This document shows positions 1-11,630 of a stretch of DNA of 64,000 nucleotides, one piece after another. The position numbers were made by a program, and so were the translations under genes. The stretch lies in the NCBI RefSeq assembly GCF_001999765.1, contig NZ_KV908323.1:66585-130584 (forward strand), in the 5' to 3' direction. The stretch comes from Sinomonas mesophila (GTDB lineage Bacteria > Actinomycetota > Actinomycetes > Actinomycetales > Micrococcaceae). Within the stretch, counting starts at the first letter, position 1. Every line of letters begins with the position of its first letter. The notes beneath the pieces were generated by a model. The model was given only the letters and a program-made list of their open reading frames with translations. It did no database searches and was not told where the DNA came from.

Positions 1-705
1 CTCGCGGGCCGCAACGCGACCCAGGAGGAGTTCTTCCACACGTTCAACGCCCTGCACAACAGCAACAAGCAGGTCGTCATCACCTCGGACCAGCCGCCCA
101 AGATGCTGCACGGCTTCGAGGACCGCATGAAGTCGCGCTTCGAGTGGGGCCTCCTGACGGACATCCAGCCTCCCGAGCTCGAGACCCGCATCGCGATCCT
201 CCGCAAGAAGGCCAACAGCGACGGGCTCTCGGCGCCGGATGACGCGCTCGAGTACATCGCGTCCCGCATCTCGGCGAACATCCGCGAGCTCGAGGGCGCC
301 CTCATCCGCGTCACGGCGTTCGCGAGCCTCAACAAGCAGCCGGTCGACGTGGGCCTCGCCGAGATGGTCCTGAAGGACCTCATCTCGGACGACTCCGCCC
401 TCGAGATCACGGCGGAGCAGATCCTCGCGGAGACCGCGGCCTACTTCAAGCTCACGGTCGAGGAGCTCAACAGCAAGTCCCGCACCCGCACGCTCGTCAC
501 GGCGCGGCAGATCGCGATGTACCTGTGCCGCGAGCTGACCGACATGTCCCTGCCGAAGATCGGCCAGGTCCTCGGCGGCCGCGACCACACGACCGTAATC
601 CACGCGGACCGCAAGATCCGCGAGCTCATGGCCGAGCGCCGCGCGATCTACAACCAGGTCACCGAGCTGACGAACAAGATCAAGCAGGCCCAGCGGAACA
701 CCTGA
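1..705 (+). CDS. dnaA: Chromosomal replication initiator DnaA (C-terminal part)
   Basis: The reading frame is open from base 1, so the 5' part lies outside the window. The visible 234 residues cover the end of the AAA+ domain (the stretch reading [21 protein letters not shown] followed by a lid region) and the whole DNA-binding domain IV. The DnaA signature [14 protein letters not shown] is near residue 200 of the visible part and contacts DnaA boxes. DnaA is the ATP-dependent initiator that opens oriC. It is followed by a gene-free stretch and then dnaN, the usual actinobacterial order. Identification is firm; only the N-terminus is missing. Confidence 0.98.
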   Translation, partial: LAGRNATQEEFFHTFNALHNSNKQVVITSDQPPKMLHGFEDRMKSRFEWGLLTDIQPPELETRIAILRKKANSDGLSAPDDALEYIASRISANIRELEGALIRVTAFASLNKQPVDVGLAEMVLKDLISDDSALEITAEQILAETAAYFKLTVEELNSKSRTRTLVTARQIAMYLCRELTDMSLPKIGQVLGGRDHTTVIHADRKIRELMAERRAIYNQVTELTNKIKQAQRNT

Positions 706-1332
706 GCCGACGCCCGCAGCAGGGCCGACGGCGGGTGTGGGCAGGGGACGAAAGCACGAGTCCCCGCGCACCCGCACCTTATTAACAGCCAGTTGTGGAC
801 AAGCCTGTGGACGGTTAAGTGCACATCGGCCGTCCAGGGGCTTAAAACCCCCTCGGCGGCTGTGGAGACCACGAATGACACGAACCCTGCCCTCCACAGC
901 CGGGCCCCTACTCGTCCGCAGCCGATCAACACGCCGTGAACACCCTGCATCCGCGCCAGCGCTGGTCGCGAGGCGGTTTTCCACAGTTTCCACAGCAGTT
1001 ATTAACACCACGAATCCCAAGAAATCCGAGGATCCCTGAACAACAGTCACCCTCCGGGCCCGCAGCACGCCACCCTGGCTCCATGACCGAACCACAGCGC
1101 GACCGCAACGGGCCCGGCCGTGCCGGCCGCCCGCCGTCGTCCGCCATCCCCGGCCCCTCGCCCTCCCCAGACCAGCCGTTGAACTCGTCTCGGCACATGG
1201 GGCTAAGCTGTGGTCAGCGTTCCGGGGACTCCTTCCTCTGACTTCATGTGATTTCCTGTGATTCCCGGACCGCGGCCTGCACCGCGCCCCCGGGCGCCTC
1301 GAGAAGACTGCGATGAAAGGCGGATCACCTCC
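706..1332. other. dnaA-dnaN intergenic region, candidate oriC
   Basis: This 627-base gap has no convincing gene. It holds one exact DnaA box (TTGTCCACA, minus strand, 794-802) and weaker versions at 806-814, 861-869, 977-985 (TTTTCCACA) and 986-994, plus two short AT-rich spots (ATTAACA near 781 and 1001). In Streptomyces, Mycobacterium and Micrococcus the origin lies between dnaA and dnaN, so this is the expected place. The box density here is modest for an origin. The last bases before dnaN contain the ribosome binding site GAAAGGCGG. Confidence 0.7.
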
Positions 1333-2457
1333 GTGAAGTTCCGAGTCGAACGGGATGTCCTCACCGAGGCCGTCAGCTGGGCGGCCCGCTCGCTCTCCCC
1401 GCGGCCGCCCGTCCCCGTCCTCGCTGGCCTCCTGCTCAAGGCGCACGACGGCGTCGTGAGCCTCTCGAGCTTCGACTACGAGACCTCGGCTCGCCTCGAA
1501 ATCCCCGCGGAGATCGTCCAGGAGGGCACAATCCTGGTCTCCGGCCGCCTCCTCGCGGACATCTGCCGCAGCCTCCCGGCCGCGCCCGTCGACGTCGAGA
1601 CCGACGGCACCAAGGTCACGCTCACGTGCCGCCGCAGCTCGTTCCACCTCGCGACCATGCCCGAGGGCGAGTACCCGGCCCTCCCCGAACTGCCGCCCAT
1701 CACCGGCGCCGTCTCGGGAGACGCGTTCGCCAAGGCAGTCGCCCAGGTGATCATCGCCGCGAGCAAGGACGACACGCTCCCGATCCTGACCGGCGTGCGC
1801 ATGGAGATCGAGCACGACCTCATCACGCTCCTAGCCACCGACCGCTACCGCCTCGCGATGCGCGAGCTGCCGTGGTCCCCGGCCAACCCCAGCACCTCGA
1901 CGGCGGCGCTCGTCAAGGCGAAGACGCTCAACGAGGTCGCCAAGACGCTCGGCGGCGCGGGGAGCCTCAACGTCGCCCTCGCCGAGGACGAGAGCCACCT
2001 CATCGGCTTCGAGAGCGGCGGGAGGACGACCACGTCGCTCCTCGTCGACGGCGACTACCCCAAGATCCGCTCGCTGTTCCCGGATTCGACGCCGATCCAC
2101 GCCGTCGTCGCGACGCAGGAGCTCGTCGAGGCCGTAAGGCGCGTGTCCCTCGTGGCCGAGCGCAACACCCCGGTCCGGCTCGCGTTCACCGACGGGCTCG
2201 TGGCCCTCGACGCCGGAACGGGCGAGGATGCCCAGGCGTCCGAGGAGCTCGAGGCCAAGCTCACCGGCGAGGAGATCACGGTCGCGTTCAACCCGCACTA
2301 CCTCATCGAGGGCCTGAGCGTCATCGAGACGCCATTCGTGCGCTTCTCCTTCACGAGCGCCCCCAAGCCGGCCATGATCACGGCCCAGCGCGAGCTCGAC
2401 GGCGACGACGAGGTCGACTACCGCTACCTCGTCATGCCCGTGCGCCTCCCCAACTGA
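1333..2457 (+). CDS. dnaN: DNA polymerase III sliding clamp (beta subunit)
   Basis: The product is 374 residues, normal for the beta clamp, which forms a ring around DNA and tethers Pol III, DciA/Hda-type partners and repair polymerases. I chose the GTG at 1333 (MKFRVERDVL) because it has an upstream GAAAGGCGG site and matches the family N-terminus; the open frame continues upstream to 1258 without homology. The three clamp domains are visible, ending with the typical MPVRLPN tail, where family members have the MPMR(L/I) C-terminus. It is probably expressed with gnd and recF downstream. Confidence 0.97.
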   Translation: MKFRVERDVLTEAVSWAARSLSPRPPVPVLAGLLLKAHDGVVSLSSFDYETSARLEIPAEIVQEGTILVSGRLLADICRSLPAAPVDVETDGTKVTLTCRRSSFHLATMPEGEYPALPELPPITGAVSGDAFAKAVAQVIIAASKDDTLPILTGVRMEIEHDLITLLATDRYRLAMRELPWSPANPSTSTAALVKAKTLNEVAKTLGGAGSLNVALAEDESHLIGFESGGRTTTSLLVDGDYPKIRSLFPDSTPIHAVVATQELVEAVRRVSLVAERNTPVRLAFTDGLVALDAGTGEDAQASEELEAKLTGEEITVAFNPHYLIEGLSVIETPFVRFSFTSAPKPAMITAQRELDGDDEVDYRYLVMPVRLPN

Positions 2458-2518
2458 CCCCCGCGCCGGGCCGCGCAGCCCCCGGCTGCTCCTGAGAACC
2501 GAGAACGGAGCCATCCAC

Positions 2519-3403
2519 GTGCACATCGGACTGATCGGCCTCGGCAAGATGGGCTTCAACATGCGCGAGCGCCTGCGGCTCGGCGGCGTCGAGGTCACCG
2601 GCTATGACCGCAACCCGGACGTCACCGACGTGGCCTCGATCGACGATCTCATCGCCTCACTCCCCGCGCCGCGGACGGTGTGGGTCATGGTCCCCGCCGG
2701 CGAGATCACGGACCGGGTCATCGGCGAGCTCGGCGAGAGGCTCTCGGCCGGGGACCTCGTGATCGACGGCGGGAACTCGCGCTTCACCGAGGACCAGCGG
2801 CACGCGGCCCAGCTCGCGGCGAAGGGCATCCGCTTCGTGGACTGCGGCGTCTCGGGCGGCGTGTGGGGCCTGCAGAACGGCTATGGCCTCATGGCCGGCG
2901 GCGACGCAGCGGACGTCGAGCGCGCGATGCCGCTCTTCGACGCACTGCGCCCCGGGGGCGATCGGGCCGACAGCTTCGTGCACGCCGGCGCCACCGGTGC
3001 GGGGCACTACGCCAAGATGGTCCACAACGGGATCGAGTACGGGCTCATGCAGTCCTACGCAGAGGGATACCAGCTGCTCGCGTCGAAGGACATCATCACC
3101 GACCTCCCGGGCACCTTCCGGGCATGGCAGAAGGGCACCGTGGTCCGCTCGTGGCTCCTGGACCTCCTGGTCAAGGCCCTCGAGGAGGATCCGGGCCTTG
3201 CCAACATCGACGACTACGTCGAGGACTCCGGCGAGGGCCGGTGGACCGTCGAGGCGGCGATCGCGAACGCGATCCCCGCCCCGGCGATCACCGCCGCGCT
3301 CTTCGCCCGCTTCGAGTCCCGCGAGGACTCCTCCCCCGCCATGAAGATGGTCTCCGCGCTGCGCCACCAATTCGGCGGCCACGCGACGCGGCCAGCCACC
3401 TAG
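2519..3403 (+). CDS. gnd: 6-phosphogluconate dehydrogenase, short decarboxylating type
   Basis: The 294-residue protein is of the short (about 300 aa) 6PGDH class. Residues 1-35 form the Rossmann fold with GLIGLGKMG. The active-site stretch [21 protein letters not shown] lies at about 113-133, and the substrate-binding motif [16 protein letters not shown] with its catalytic Lys and His lies at about 162-177. It oxidises 6-phosphogluconate to ribulose 5-phosphate; coenzyme choice (NAD or NADP) cannot be read reliably here. Start is a GTG after the AGAACGGAG site. Placement between dnaN and recF is common in Actinobacteria. Confidence 0.93.
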   Translation: MHIGLIGLGKMGFNMRERLRLGGVEVTGYDRNPDVTDVASIDDLIASLPAPRTVWVMVPAGEITDRVIGELGERLSAGDLVIDGGNSRFTEDQRHAAQLAAKGIRFVDCGVSGGVWGLQNGYGLMAGGDAADVERAMPLFDALRPGGDRADSFVHAGATGAGHYAKMVHNGIEYGLMQSYAEGYQLLASKDIITDLPGTFRAWQKGTVVRSWLLDLLVKALEEDPGLANIDDYVEDSGEGRWTVEAAIANAIPAPAITAALFARFESREDSSPAMKMVSALRHQFGGHATRPAT

Positions 3404-3419
3404 TCCCCAGCTCTGCCCG

Positions 3420-4706
3420 GTGTACGTCGACCGCCTCTCCCTCACGGACTTCCGCAGCTACGAGCAGCTGGACCTCGAGCTCTCCCCCGGCGCCACCGTG
3501 CTCGTCGGGCCCAACGGCGTGGGCAAGACGAACCTCGTCGAGGCCCTCGGGATGCTCTCGACCCTGAGCTCGCACCGCGTCAGCTCGGATGCCCCGCTCG
3601 TGCGCTTCGGGGCCGAGCGCGCGCTCGTGAGGGCCTCGTTCGTGCGCGGCGCGCAGCGCTCGATGCTCGAGCTCGAGGTCGCACCCGGCCGGGCGAACCG
3701 GGCCAGGATCAACCGGGGCAACCCGGTGCGGGCGCGGGATCTCCTGGGCATCGCCCGCACGGTCCTCTTCGCGCCCGAGGACCTCGCGCTCGTCAAGGGC
3801 GACCCGTCCGCGCGCCGCCGCTTCCTCGACGAGCTGCTCACCGTCCTCCTCCCGCACCATGCCGGGACCCGTGCCGACTACGACCGCGTGCTCAAGCAGC
3901 GCAACGCCCTGCTCAAGAGCGCCCGCGCCGCGCGCTTCTCGCGCCGTTCCCCGGCGCCGGACCCGAGCGGGGCCACGGTCGAATCGACCCTCGACGTGTG
4001 GGACGCGCACCTCGCTCAGGCCGGCGCGCGGCTGTTGCATGCCCGGCTCGAGCTCGTCGACCGGCTCGTGCCGCACCTCGACGCCGCGTACGCCCAGCTC
4101 ACCGACGGCTCGAAGGTCGCCGGCGCTGTGTACCGCTCGAGCGTCGAGGGTTCCGTCCCGGAGTCCGACGGCGAGGACTTCCCAGCGATGGACGGCGGCG
4201 GCGACGCTCAGGACGGCGGCGAGTCGCCCGCCGTCGTGCGCGACGGCGACGCTGCACCCGGGCTGGCCGGCCTCGGCGTGGCCGAGATCGCCGAGCGGTT
4301 CCTCGCTGCGCTTGCCCAGGCCCGGCAGCGCGAGCTCGAGCGCGGCCTCACGCTCGTGGGCCCGCACCGGGACGAGCTCGAGCTGACCCTCGGGGACGCC
4401 CCCGCCAAGGGTTTCGCCTCGCATGGGGAGACCTGGTCGTTCGCCCTGGCCCTGCGTCTGGCCGCCTACTACGTCATGATCGACGACTCCGCCGTGGCCG
4501 GGGACGAGCCGATCCTCATCCTCGACGACGTCTTCGCCGAGCTCGACGCCGCGCGGCGGGCCCGGCTCGCGGCCATCGTGGCCAAGGCCGAGCAGGTGCT
4601 CGTCACGGCCGCCGTGGACGAGGACGTCCCGGCCGAGCTCGCGGGCCGGCGCGTGCGCGTCGTGCCCGGCGCGCTCGCCCCCCTGGTCCCCGGGGAGGAT
4701 GCCTGA
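3420..4706 (+). CDS. recF: DNA replication and repair protein RecF
   Basis: The 428-residue SMC-like ATPase has Walker [10 protein letters not shown] at residues 30-38, the ABC-type signature region [12 protein letters not shown] near 315, and Walker [14 protein letters not shown] near 362. RecF helps load RecA onto gapped DNA at stalled forks. The start is a GTG, 16 bases after gnd. An acidic, Gly/Asp-rich insert of about 40 residues (roughly 241-282) interrupts the coiled-coil side and makes the protein slightly longer than typical RecF. Its 3' end overlaps the next gene by 8 bases. Confidence 0.95.
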   Translation: MYVDRLSLTDFRSYEQLDLELSPGATVLVGPNGVGKTNLVEALGMLSTLSSHRVSSDAPLVRFGAERALVRASFVRGAQRSMLELEVAPGRANRARINRGNPVRARDLLGIARTVLFAPEDLALVKGDPSARRRFLDELLTVLLPHHAGTRADYDRVLKQRNALLKSARAARFSRRSPAPDPSGATVESTLDVWDAHLAQAGARLLHARLELVDRLVPHLDAAYAQLTDGSKVAGAVYRSSVEGSVPESDGEDFPAMDGGGDAQDGGESPAVVRDGDAAPGLAGLGVAEIAERFLAALAQARQRELERGLTLVGPHRDELELTLGDAPAKGFASHGETWSFALALRLAAYYVMIDDSAVAGDEPILILDDVFAELDAARRARLAAIVAKAEQVLVTAAVDEDVPAELAGRRVRVVPGALAPLVPGEDA

Positions 4707-5328
4707 CATGGCGGCGGGCGAGGAGGTCCCCGCGGCCCCGAGGACGCCGGGCCCCCGGGCCGGGATCGACTCTGCCGGGGTCGACTCTGCCGGGGTCGAC
4801 TCTTCACGGGCCGACTCTGGCGAGATCGATGCCGCCCGCGCCGCGCTGAACCGCGCCCGCGACGCGGCCCAGGCCCGCGGCGAGGTGCGCGTGCGCGTGA
4901 GCGGGCCGCTCGTGCGGGACCCCAACGCCCCCGCACCCCCGCGCCGCGCCCGCCCCGCCGAGGGCTACAGCGGGCGGGACCCGCTCGGGCTCGGGAGCGT
5001 CGTGAACCGGATGGTCGCCGAGCGCGGCTGGTCCTCCCCCGTGGCGGTCGGCTCTGTCATGTCCCGGTGGCGCGAGCTCGTGGGCGACGACATCGCCGCG
5101 CACTGCACGCCCGAGAGCTTCGAGGGCACCGTGCTGCGGGTCAGGTGCGACTCGACCGCGTGGGCCACCCAGCTGCGGCTCATGAGCACGGCGCTCCTGG
5201 ACCGTTTCCGGCGCGAGCTGGGCGACGGCGTCGTCACCTCGCTCCACGTGCTCGGCCCCTCGGCGCCGAGCTGGCGCAAGGGAGCGCGGCACGTGCGCGG
5301 CCGCGGCCCCCGCGACACGTACGGGTGA
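4699..5328 (+). CDS. DUF721 / DciA-family protein
   Basis: The 209-residue protein has the DUF721 (DciA) fold in its C-terminal half (about 95-190, with [28 protein letters not shown] and [20 protein letters not shown]). DciA proteins load or recruit the replicative helicase in bacteria that lack DnaC. In Actinobacteria this gene follows recF, as here. ATG 4699 lies inside recF, giving translational coupling; ATG 4708 is an alternative. The N-terminus is low-complexity and contains a 15-bp tandem repeat encoding DSAGV units (about 4766-4805), not conserved in the family as far as I know. Confidence 0.85.
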   Translation: MPDMAAGEEVPAAPRTPGPRAGIDSAGVDSAGVDSSRADSGEIDAARAALNRARDAAQARGEVRVRVSGPLVRDPNAPAPPRRARPAEGYSGRDPLGLGSVVNRMVAERGWSSPVAVGSVMSRWRELVGDDIAAHCTPESFEGTVLRVRCDSTAWATQLRLMSTALLDRFRRELGDGVVTSLHVLGPSAPSWRKGARHVRGRGPRDTYG

Positions 5329-5332
5329 CCCC

Positions 5333-5374
5333 GGGTCGCGGGGAGGTGATCGGGTCGCAGGGAGGTGACCCCGG
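5333..5374 (-). repeat. Two 21-bp intergenic repeat units (family A, minus orientation)
   Basis: Read on the minus strand, 5374-5354 and 5353-5333 are two adjacent 21-base units of the type CCGGGGTCACCTCCCTGCG. The same unit recurs in plus orientation at 16810-16893 and 48965-49048. The rest of the gap up to gyrB (5375-5564) holds only its promoter region. Confidence 0.75.
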
Positions 5375-5514
5375 CAAATGGCGCGTGAGGCGCTCAGCGC
5401 CCCGGGAGGCACACTGCCCCTTGGGAAGGGCCCAGTTGGCGGCGCTGCGAGCCCTTCCCGGGCCTCCCAGAGGCATGCGGGGTGCCATTGTCCGGTCCAG
5501 CGCGCGGCAGCCGG

Positions 5515-5520
5515 TAGAAT
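5515..5520 (+). promoter_or_regulatory. Putative gyrB -10 element
   Basis: TAGAAT fits the actinobacterial TANNNT -10 consensus and lies 44 bases before the gyrB GTG. A TTGTCC at 5488-5493 is about 21 bases upstream, long for a -35, so the -35 assignment is weak. Confidence 0.4.
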
Positions 5521-5564
5521 TGACCCGTTAAGCCATCCCAACAGAAGAGGGGTCGAGACCGCCT

Positions 5565-7640
<2,076 letters not shown>

Positions 7641-7684
7641 GCCCGCGCCCGAGAGCTGCCCGAGAGTAACCAAGGAGAGAATCT

Positions 7685-10354
7685 GTGAGCGACGAGACTC
7701 CCGAGACCCCCGGGACCCCGGACGCCGAGGGTGCCGGCTTCCCCGCCGAAGGCACCGTGATCGACCGCGTCGAGCAGGTCGACCTGCAGACGGAGATGCA
7801 GCGGTCCTACCTCGACTACGCGATGGCCGTCATCGTCGGTCGCGCGCTGCCCGACGTGCGCGACGGCCTCAAGCCCGTGCACCGCCGCGTCCTGTACGCG
7901 ATGTACGACGGCGGGTACCGCCCCGACCGTGCGTTCAACAAGTGCGCGCGCGTCGTCGGCGACGTCATGGGCACGTACCACCCGCACGGCGACATGGCGA
8001 TCTACGACGCCCTAGTGCGGCTCATCCAGGACTGGACGATGCGCTACCCGCTCGCCCTCGGCCAGGGCAACTTCGGCTCCCCCGGCAACGACGGCGCGGC
8101 GGCACCCCGGTACACCGAGACCAAGATGGCCCAGCTGGCCATGGAGATGGTCCGGGACATCGACGAGGAGACCGTCGACTTCCAGGACAACTACGACGGG
8201 AAGAACCAGGAGCCGACGATCCTGCCGGCCCGCTTCCCGAACCTGCTCGTCAACGGCTCCTCGGGCATCGCCGTCGGCATGGCCACGAACATCCCGCCGC
8301 ACAACCTGCGCGAGGTGGCCGACGGCGTCCAGTGGTACCTCGACAACCCCGAGGCGAGCCGCGAGGAGCTCCTCGAGGCGCTCCTGCAGCGCATCAAGGG
8401 CCCGGACTTCCCCACGGGGGCGACGATCCTGGGCCACAAGGGCATCGAGGACGCCTACCGCACTGGCCGCGGCTCGGTCACGATGCGCGCCGTGGTCAAC
8501 GTCGAGGAGCTCCAGGGCCGCACGTGCCTCGTCGTCACGGAGCTGCCCTACCAGGCGAACCCGGACAACCTCGCGGTCAAGATCGCCGAGCTCGTGAAGG
8601 ACGGCAAGATCTCCGGCATCGCCGACCTGCGCGACGAGACCTCGGGCCGTACCGGCCAGCGTCTCGTGATCGTGCTCAAGCGCGACGCCGTCGCGAAGGT
8701 CGTGCTCAACAACCTCTACAAGCACACGCAGCTGCAGGAGAACTTCGCGGCGAACATGCTCGCGATCGTCGACGGCGTGCCGCGCACCCTCTCGCTCGAC
8801 GCGTTCGTGCGCCATTGGGTCACCCACCAGATCGACGTCATCGTCCGCCGCACGCGGTTCCGGCTGCGCAAGGCCGAGGAGGAGATCCACATCCTCCGCG
8901 GCCTGCTCAAGGCCCTCGACATGCTCGATGAGGTCATCGCCCTCATCCGCCGCTCGCCCACCGTGGAGGAGGCACGCGACGGGCTCATGGCCCTGCTCGA
9001 GATCGACGAGGTCCAGGCCCGCGCGATCCTGGACATGCAGCTGCGCCGCCTGGCGGCCCTCGAGCGGCAGAAGATCCAAGACCGCAACGACGAGCTCGAG
9101 GCGATGATCACGGAGTACAACGCGATCCTCGCCGACCCGGTGCGCCAGCGGCAGATCATCTCCGAGGAGCTCTCGGGGATCGTCGAGAAGCATGGCGACG
9201 ACCGCCGCACCCAGATCCTGCGCGGCTTCGACGGGGACATGAGCGTCGAGGACCTCATCCCCGAGGAGGAGGTGGTCGTCACCATCACCCGCGGCGGCTA
9301 CGTCAAGCGCACCCGCTCCGACCAGTACCGCCAGCAGGTGCGCGGCGGCAAGGGCGTGCGGGGGGCGCAGCTGCGGGGGGACGACGTCGTCGAGCACTTC
9401 TTCGTGACGACGACGCACCACTGGCTCCTGTTCTTCACGAACCTCGGCCGCGTGTACCGCGCCAAGGCGTACGAGCTCGCCGAGGGCGGTCGCGACTCGA
9501 AGGGCCAGCACGTGGCGAACCTGCTCGCGTTCCAGCCCGATGAGCGGATTGCCCAGGTCCTCGACCTGCGCGACTACGAGCAGGCTCCGTACCTTGTGCT
9601 CGCGACCAAGGCGGGGCTCGTGAAGAAGACCCGGCTCGAGGACTACGACACGAACCGCTCCGCCGGCGTCATCGCGATCAACCTGCGCGAGGGCGACGAG
9701 CTCGTCTCGGCGCAGCTCGTGAGCGAGGAGGACGACCTCCTGCTCGTCTCGCGGCACGGCCAGTCGGTGCGCTTCCGCGCGGACGACGACGCGCTGCGCC
9801 CCATGGGCCGCGCGACGAGCGGCGTCACCGGCATGAAGTTCAGGGACGACGACGAGCTGCTCGCCGCGGACGTCATCGCCGAGGGCTCCTACGTCTTCAT
9901 CGTCACGGAGGGCGGCTACGCGAAGCGGACCTCGATCGAGGAGTACCGCATCCAGGGCCGTGGCGGCCTCGGCATCAAGGTCGGCAAGTACCAGGAGGAG
10001 CGCGGCCACCTCGTCGGGGCGCTCATCGTCCAGGAGGAGGACGAGGTCCTCGTCGTGATGGAGGGCGGCAAGGTTGTCCGCTCCGCCGTGGCCGGTGTCC
10101 CGGCGAAGGGCCGCGACACGATGGGCGTCATCTTCGCCAAGCCGGACAAGGGCGACCGCATCATCGCCGTCGCGAAGAACATCGAGCGAACGCTCGGCGA
10201 GGAGGGCGCCGAAGAGGGCACCGAGGAGTCCCCCGAGGCAGGCACCGTGACGGCCGCCGGGAGTCCGGACGGTGAAACGCCGGTGCCTGAGCAGGACCCC
10301 GATGCCGTAACGTTGGCTGGAGACCGAGACCAGACCCCCGGAGGTAACGAGTGA
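7685..10354 (+). CDS. gyrA: DNA gyrase subunit A
   Basis: The 889-residue cleavage subunit has the catalytic tyrosine at residue 143 in [11 protein letters not shown] and the C-terminal beta-pinwheel with GyrA-box-like [10 protein letters not shown] near 560. The quinolone-resistance-determining stretch reads [14 protein letters not shown], so the position equivalent to E. coli Ser83 is Met104. The C-terminal tail (about 835-889) is acidic and low-complexity. The start is a GTG behind a strong AAGGAGAGA site. The stop codon overlaps the GTG of the next gene (GTGA). Confidence 0.98.
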   Translation: MSDETPETPGTPDAEGAGFPAEGTVIDRVEQVDLQTEMQRSYLDYAMAVIVGRALPDVRDGLKPVHRRVLYAMYDGGYRPDRAFNKCARVVGDVMGTYHPHGDMAIYDALVRLIQDWTMRYPLALGQGNFGSPGNDGAAAPRYTETKMAQLAMEMVRDIDEETVDFQDNYDGKNQEPTILPARFPNLLVNGSSGIAVGMATNIPPHNLREVADGVQWYLDNPEASREELLEALLQRIKGPDFPTGATILGHKGIEDAYRTGRGSVTMRAVVNVEELQGRTCLVVTELPYQANPDNLAVKIAELVKDGKISGIADLRDETSGRTGQRLVIVLKRDAVAKVVLNNLYKHTQLQENFAANMLAIVDGVPRTLSLDAFVRHWVTHQIDVIVRRTRFRLRKAEEEIHILRGLLKALDMLDEVIALIRRSPTVEEARDGLMALLEIDEVQARAILDMQLRRLAALERQKIQDRNDELEAMITEYNAILADPVRQRQIISEELSGIVEKHGDDRRTQILRGFDGDMSVEDLIPEEEVVVTITRGGYVKRTRSDQYRQQVRGGKGVRGAQLRGDDVVEHFFVTTTHHWLLFFTNLGRVYRAKAYELAEGGRDSKGQHVANLLAFQPDERIAQVLDLRDYEQAPYLVLATKAGLVKKTRLEDYDTNRSAGVIAINLREGDELVSAQLVSEEDDLLLVSRHGQSVRFRADDDALRPMGRATSGVTGMKFRDDDELLAADVIAEGSYVFIVTEGGYAKRTSIEEYRIQGRGGLGIKVGKYQEERGHLVGALIVQEEDEVLVVMEGGKVVRSAVAGVPAKGRDTMGVIFAKPDKGDRIIAVAKNIERTLGEEGAEEGTEESPEAGTVTAAGSPDGETPVPEQDPDAVTLAGDRDQTPGGNE

Positions 10355-10959
10355 GCACGCCCGAGAACTCGCCGTCGGCTGGCGGCGGCTATCCGCAGGC
10401 GGCGCCCCCGTCGCGCCCCCCGCAGCGGCCGGCCGCCCCGCCGTCGAACGCCCCGGGCTACTCCCCCGGCCAGCGTCCCGCCGAGCGCCCGCTCACGGCG
10501 GCCGCGGCGCAGCGCGCCGCGGCCCCCCAGCGCCCCGCCCAGCCGGGGCAGCGCCCGGGACAGGCCGGGCTCGTGCGCCCGGCGCCCAAGGCCAAGCAGC
10601 GGCGCGCGCGCCTGCTCGTGAGCAAGGTCGACCCGTGGAGCGTCCTGAAGATGGCGTTCCTGCTGTCGGTCGCGCTCGGCATCGTCACGGTCGTCGCGTC
10701 GATCGTGCTGTGGACCGTCCTCGACGTCACCGGCATCTTCGACCGCGTCAACGGGCTCCTCGGCGAGGTGGCCGGCTCCGAGGGGGGCGGGTTCGACCTC
10801 AAGAAGGTCGCCTCGCTCGGCCAGGTCGCGTCCTTCGCGACGATCATCGCCGTCGTGAACGTCGTCCTGCTCACGGCCCTCGCGATGCTCACCGCGGTGC
10901 TCTACAACATCGCCGCGACCCTCGTGGGCGGCATCGGCGTGACCCTCACCGACGACTGA
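10351..10959 (+). CDS. DUF3566 membrane protein
   Basis: The 202-residue protein has a disordered Pro/Ala/Arg-rich N-terminal half (1-80) and a DUF3566 C-terminal half with two membrane segments (about 102-125 and 165-190). Actinobacterial genomes regularly carry this gene directly after gyrA; its function is not established. It starts at a GTG overlapping the gyrA stop, so translation is probably coupled. The conserved motif is [20 protein letters not shown] at the first membrane segment. Confidence 0.88.
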   Translation: MSTPENSPSAGGGYPQAAPPSRPPQRPAAPPSNAPGYSPGQRPAERPLTAAAAQRAAAPQRPAQPGQRPGQAGLVRPAPKAKQRRARLLVSKVDPWSVLKMAFLLSVALGIVTVVASIVLWTVLDVTGIFDRVNGLLGEVAGSEGGGFDLKKVASLGQVASFATIIAVVNVVLLTALAMLTAVLYNIAATLVGGIGVTLTDD

Positions 10960-10967
10960 GGGCGGAT

Positions 10968-10997
10968 TTGGCCCCGGGCCGAGGTGTGCTGTAGAGT
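10968..10997 (+). promoter_or_regulatory. Putative promoter of tRNA-Ile
   Basis: TTGGCC (10968-10973) and TAGAGT (10992-10997) are 18 bases apart, placing the start site near 11004, about 20 bases before the mature tRNA end. Confidence 0.55.
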
Positions 10998-11023
10998 CAT
11001 ATCTCGGCCCGAGGGCCACGTGA

Positions 11024-11097
11024 GGGCGTATAGCTCAGGCGGTTAGAGCGCTTCGCTGATAACGAAGAGGTCCCAGGTTCAAGTCCTGGTACGCCCA
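11024..11097 (+). tRNA. tRNA-Ile (GAT anticodon)
   Basis: A 74-base cloverleaf: acceptor GGGCGTA pairs with TACGCCC, the anticodon arm is CTTCG-CTGATAA-CGAAG with anticodon GAT, and the T arm contains GGTTCAAGTC. The discriminator is A; CCA is not fully encoded. It lies in the gyrA-downstream tRNA pair typical of Actinobacteria. Confidence 0.97.
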
Positions 11098-11128
11098 CGG
11101 AACCCTGTTTTCCGCATCGGAGGTGCCC

Positions 11129-11248
11129 GTGAAGAAGCTGATTGCACTTGCAGTCGCTGCTGTCGCGGGCGCCTTCCTGTTTCGGAAGGCGAAGGAGTCC
11201 GAGGCCCAGAAGCAGGTCTGGAGCGGCTCGACCGACCCGGTCGAGTAG
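11129..11248 (+). CDS. DLW-39 family small protein
   Basis: A 39-residue protein starting at GTG 11129 with GGAGGTGCCC just upstream. It begins MKKLIALAVAAVAGAFLF, a single hydrophobic segment, and ends with a polar tail EAQKQVWSGSTDPVE. Length, sequence and position between tRNA-Ile and tRNA-Ala match the actinobacterial DLW-39 family, a small membrane-associated protein of unknown function. It is easily missed because it is so short. Co-transcription with the two tRNAs is plausible because the spacers are only about 25-30 bases. Confidence 0.9.
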   Translation: MKKLIALAVAAVAGAFLFRKAKESEAQKQVWSGSTDPVE

Positions 11249-11272
11249 CACGGACCGCAGGGCCCGCCCCTC

Positions 11273-11345
11273 GGGGGCATGGCGCAATTGGTAGCGCACC
11301 TGCTTTGCAAGCAGGGGGTTAGGGGTTCGAGTCCCCTTGCCTCCA
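11273..11345 (+). tRNA. tRNA-Ala (TGC anticodon)
   Basis: A 73-base cloverleaf: acceptor GGGGGCA pairs with TGCCTCC (one G-T pair), anticodon arm CCTGC-TTTGCAA-GCAGG with anticodon TGC, T-arm GGTTCGAGTC and discriminator A. Confidence 0.97.
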
Positions 11346-11350
11346 CCGAG

Positions 11351-11384
11351 AGAACACCCCCGGCCACCTGGCCGGGGGTGTTCT
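11351..11384 (+). terminator. Rho-independent-type terminator after tRNA-Ala
   Basis: A perfect 15-bp stem, AGAACACCCCCGGCC with its complement, closes a 4-base loop (ACCT). It is followed by a CTGCTGTC stretch rather than a U run, as is usual in high-GC Actinobacteria. It lies six bases past the tRNA end. Confidence 0.85.
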
Positions 11385-11434
11385 GCTGTCCGGACGCGTG
11401 CGGGGCCTTCCGTCCCTCGGGGCGGGAGGAGTCT

Positions 11435-11531
11435 CGGGTACGGATCTGGACGCGGAAATCGGGTTTCGGGTACACGGACGGCGCCAGCCGCTGTACCCGG
11501 AATCCGCATTTGGCGACGAGATACGTACCCG
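11435..11531. repeat. GTACCCG-type repeat (family D), inverted pair
   Basis: Two 39-base arms, 11435-11473 and 11493-11531, are inverted copies of each other (about 30 of 39 positions match) around a 19-base centre. Each arm starts and ends with GTACCCG spaced 32 bases apart. The same element occurs as direct copies at 45645-45708 and 49314-49387. It occupies the gap between the tRNA block and the EamA gene and could fold into a long hairpin. Confidence 0.75.
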
Positions 11532-11618
11532 AATCGGGGGGCTGCGGCGTCGCCCTCGCCCCAGCAGCTGCCCGACGTCGCCTTCTCCTCCCGTATCAGG
11601 AGGGACGGCGCGACGTCA

Positions 11619-11624
11619 TAGGGT
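11619..11624 (+). promoter_or_regulatory. Leaderless -10 element of the EamA gene
   Basis: TAGGGT lies exactly six bases before GTG 11631 and there is no Shine-Dalgarno sequence in between, the arrangement of leaderless actinobacterial transcripts. Confidence 0.55.
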
Positions 11625-11630
11625 GGTCCG

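Noticed and set aside
8012-10009. 665-codon minus-strand frame opposite gyrA
   Set aside because: Antisense shadow of gyrA with no domain and no ribosome binding site.
11042-11345. Possible rRNA genes next to the tRNA-Ile/tRNA-Ala pair
   Set aside because: In some bacteria this tRNA pair lies in rRNA operons, but no 16S or 23S sequence flanks it here; it follows gyrA as in other Actinobacteria.
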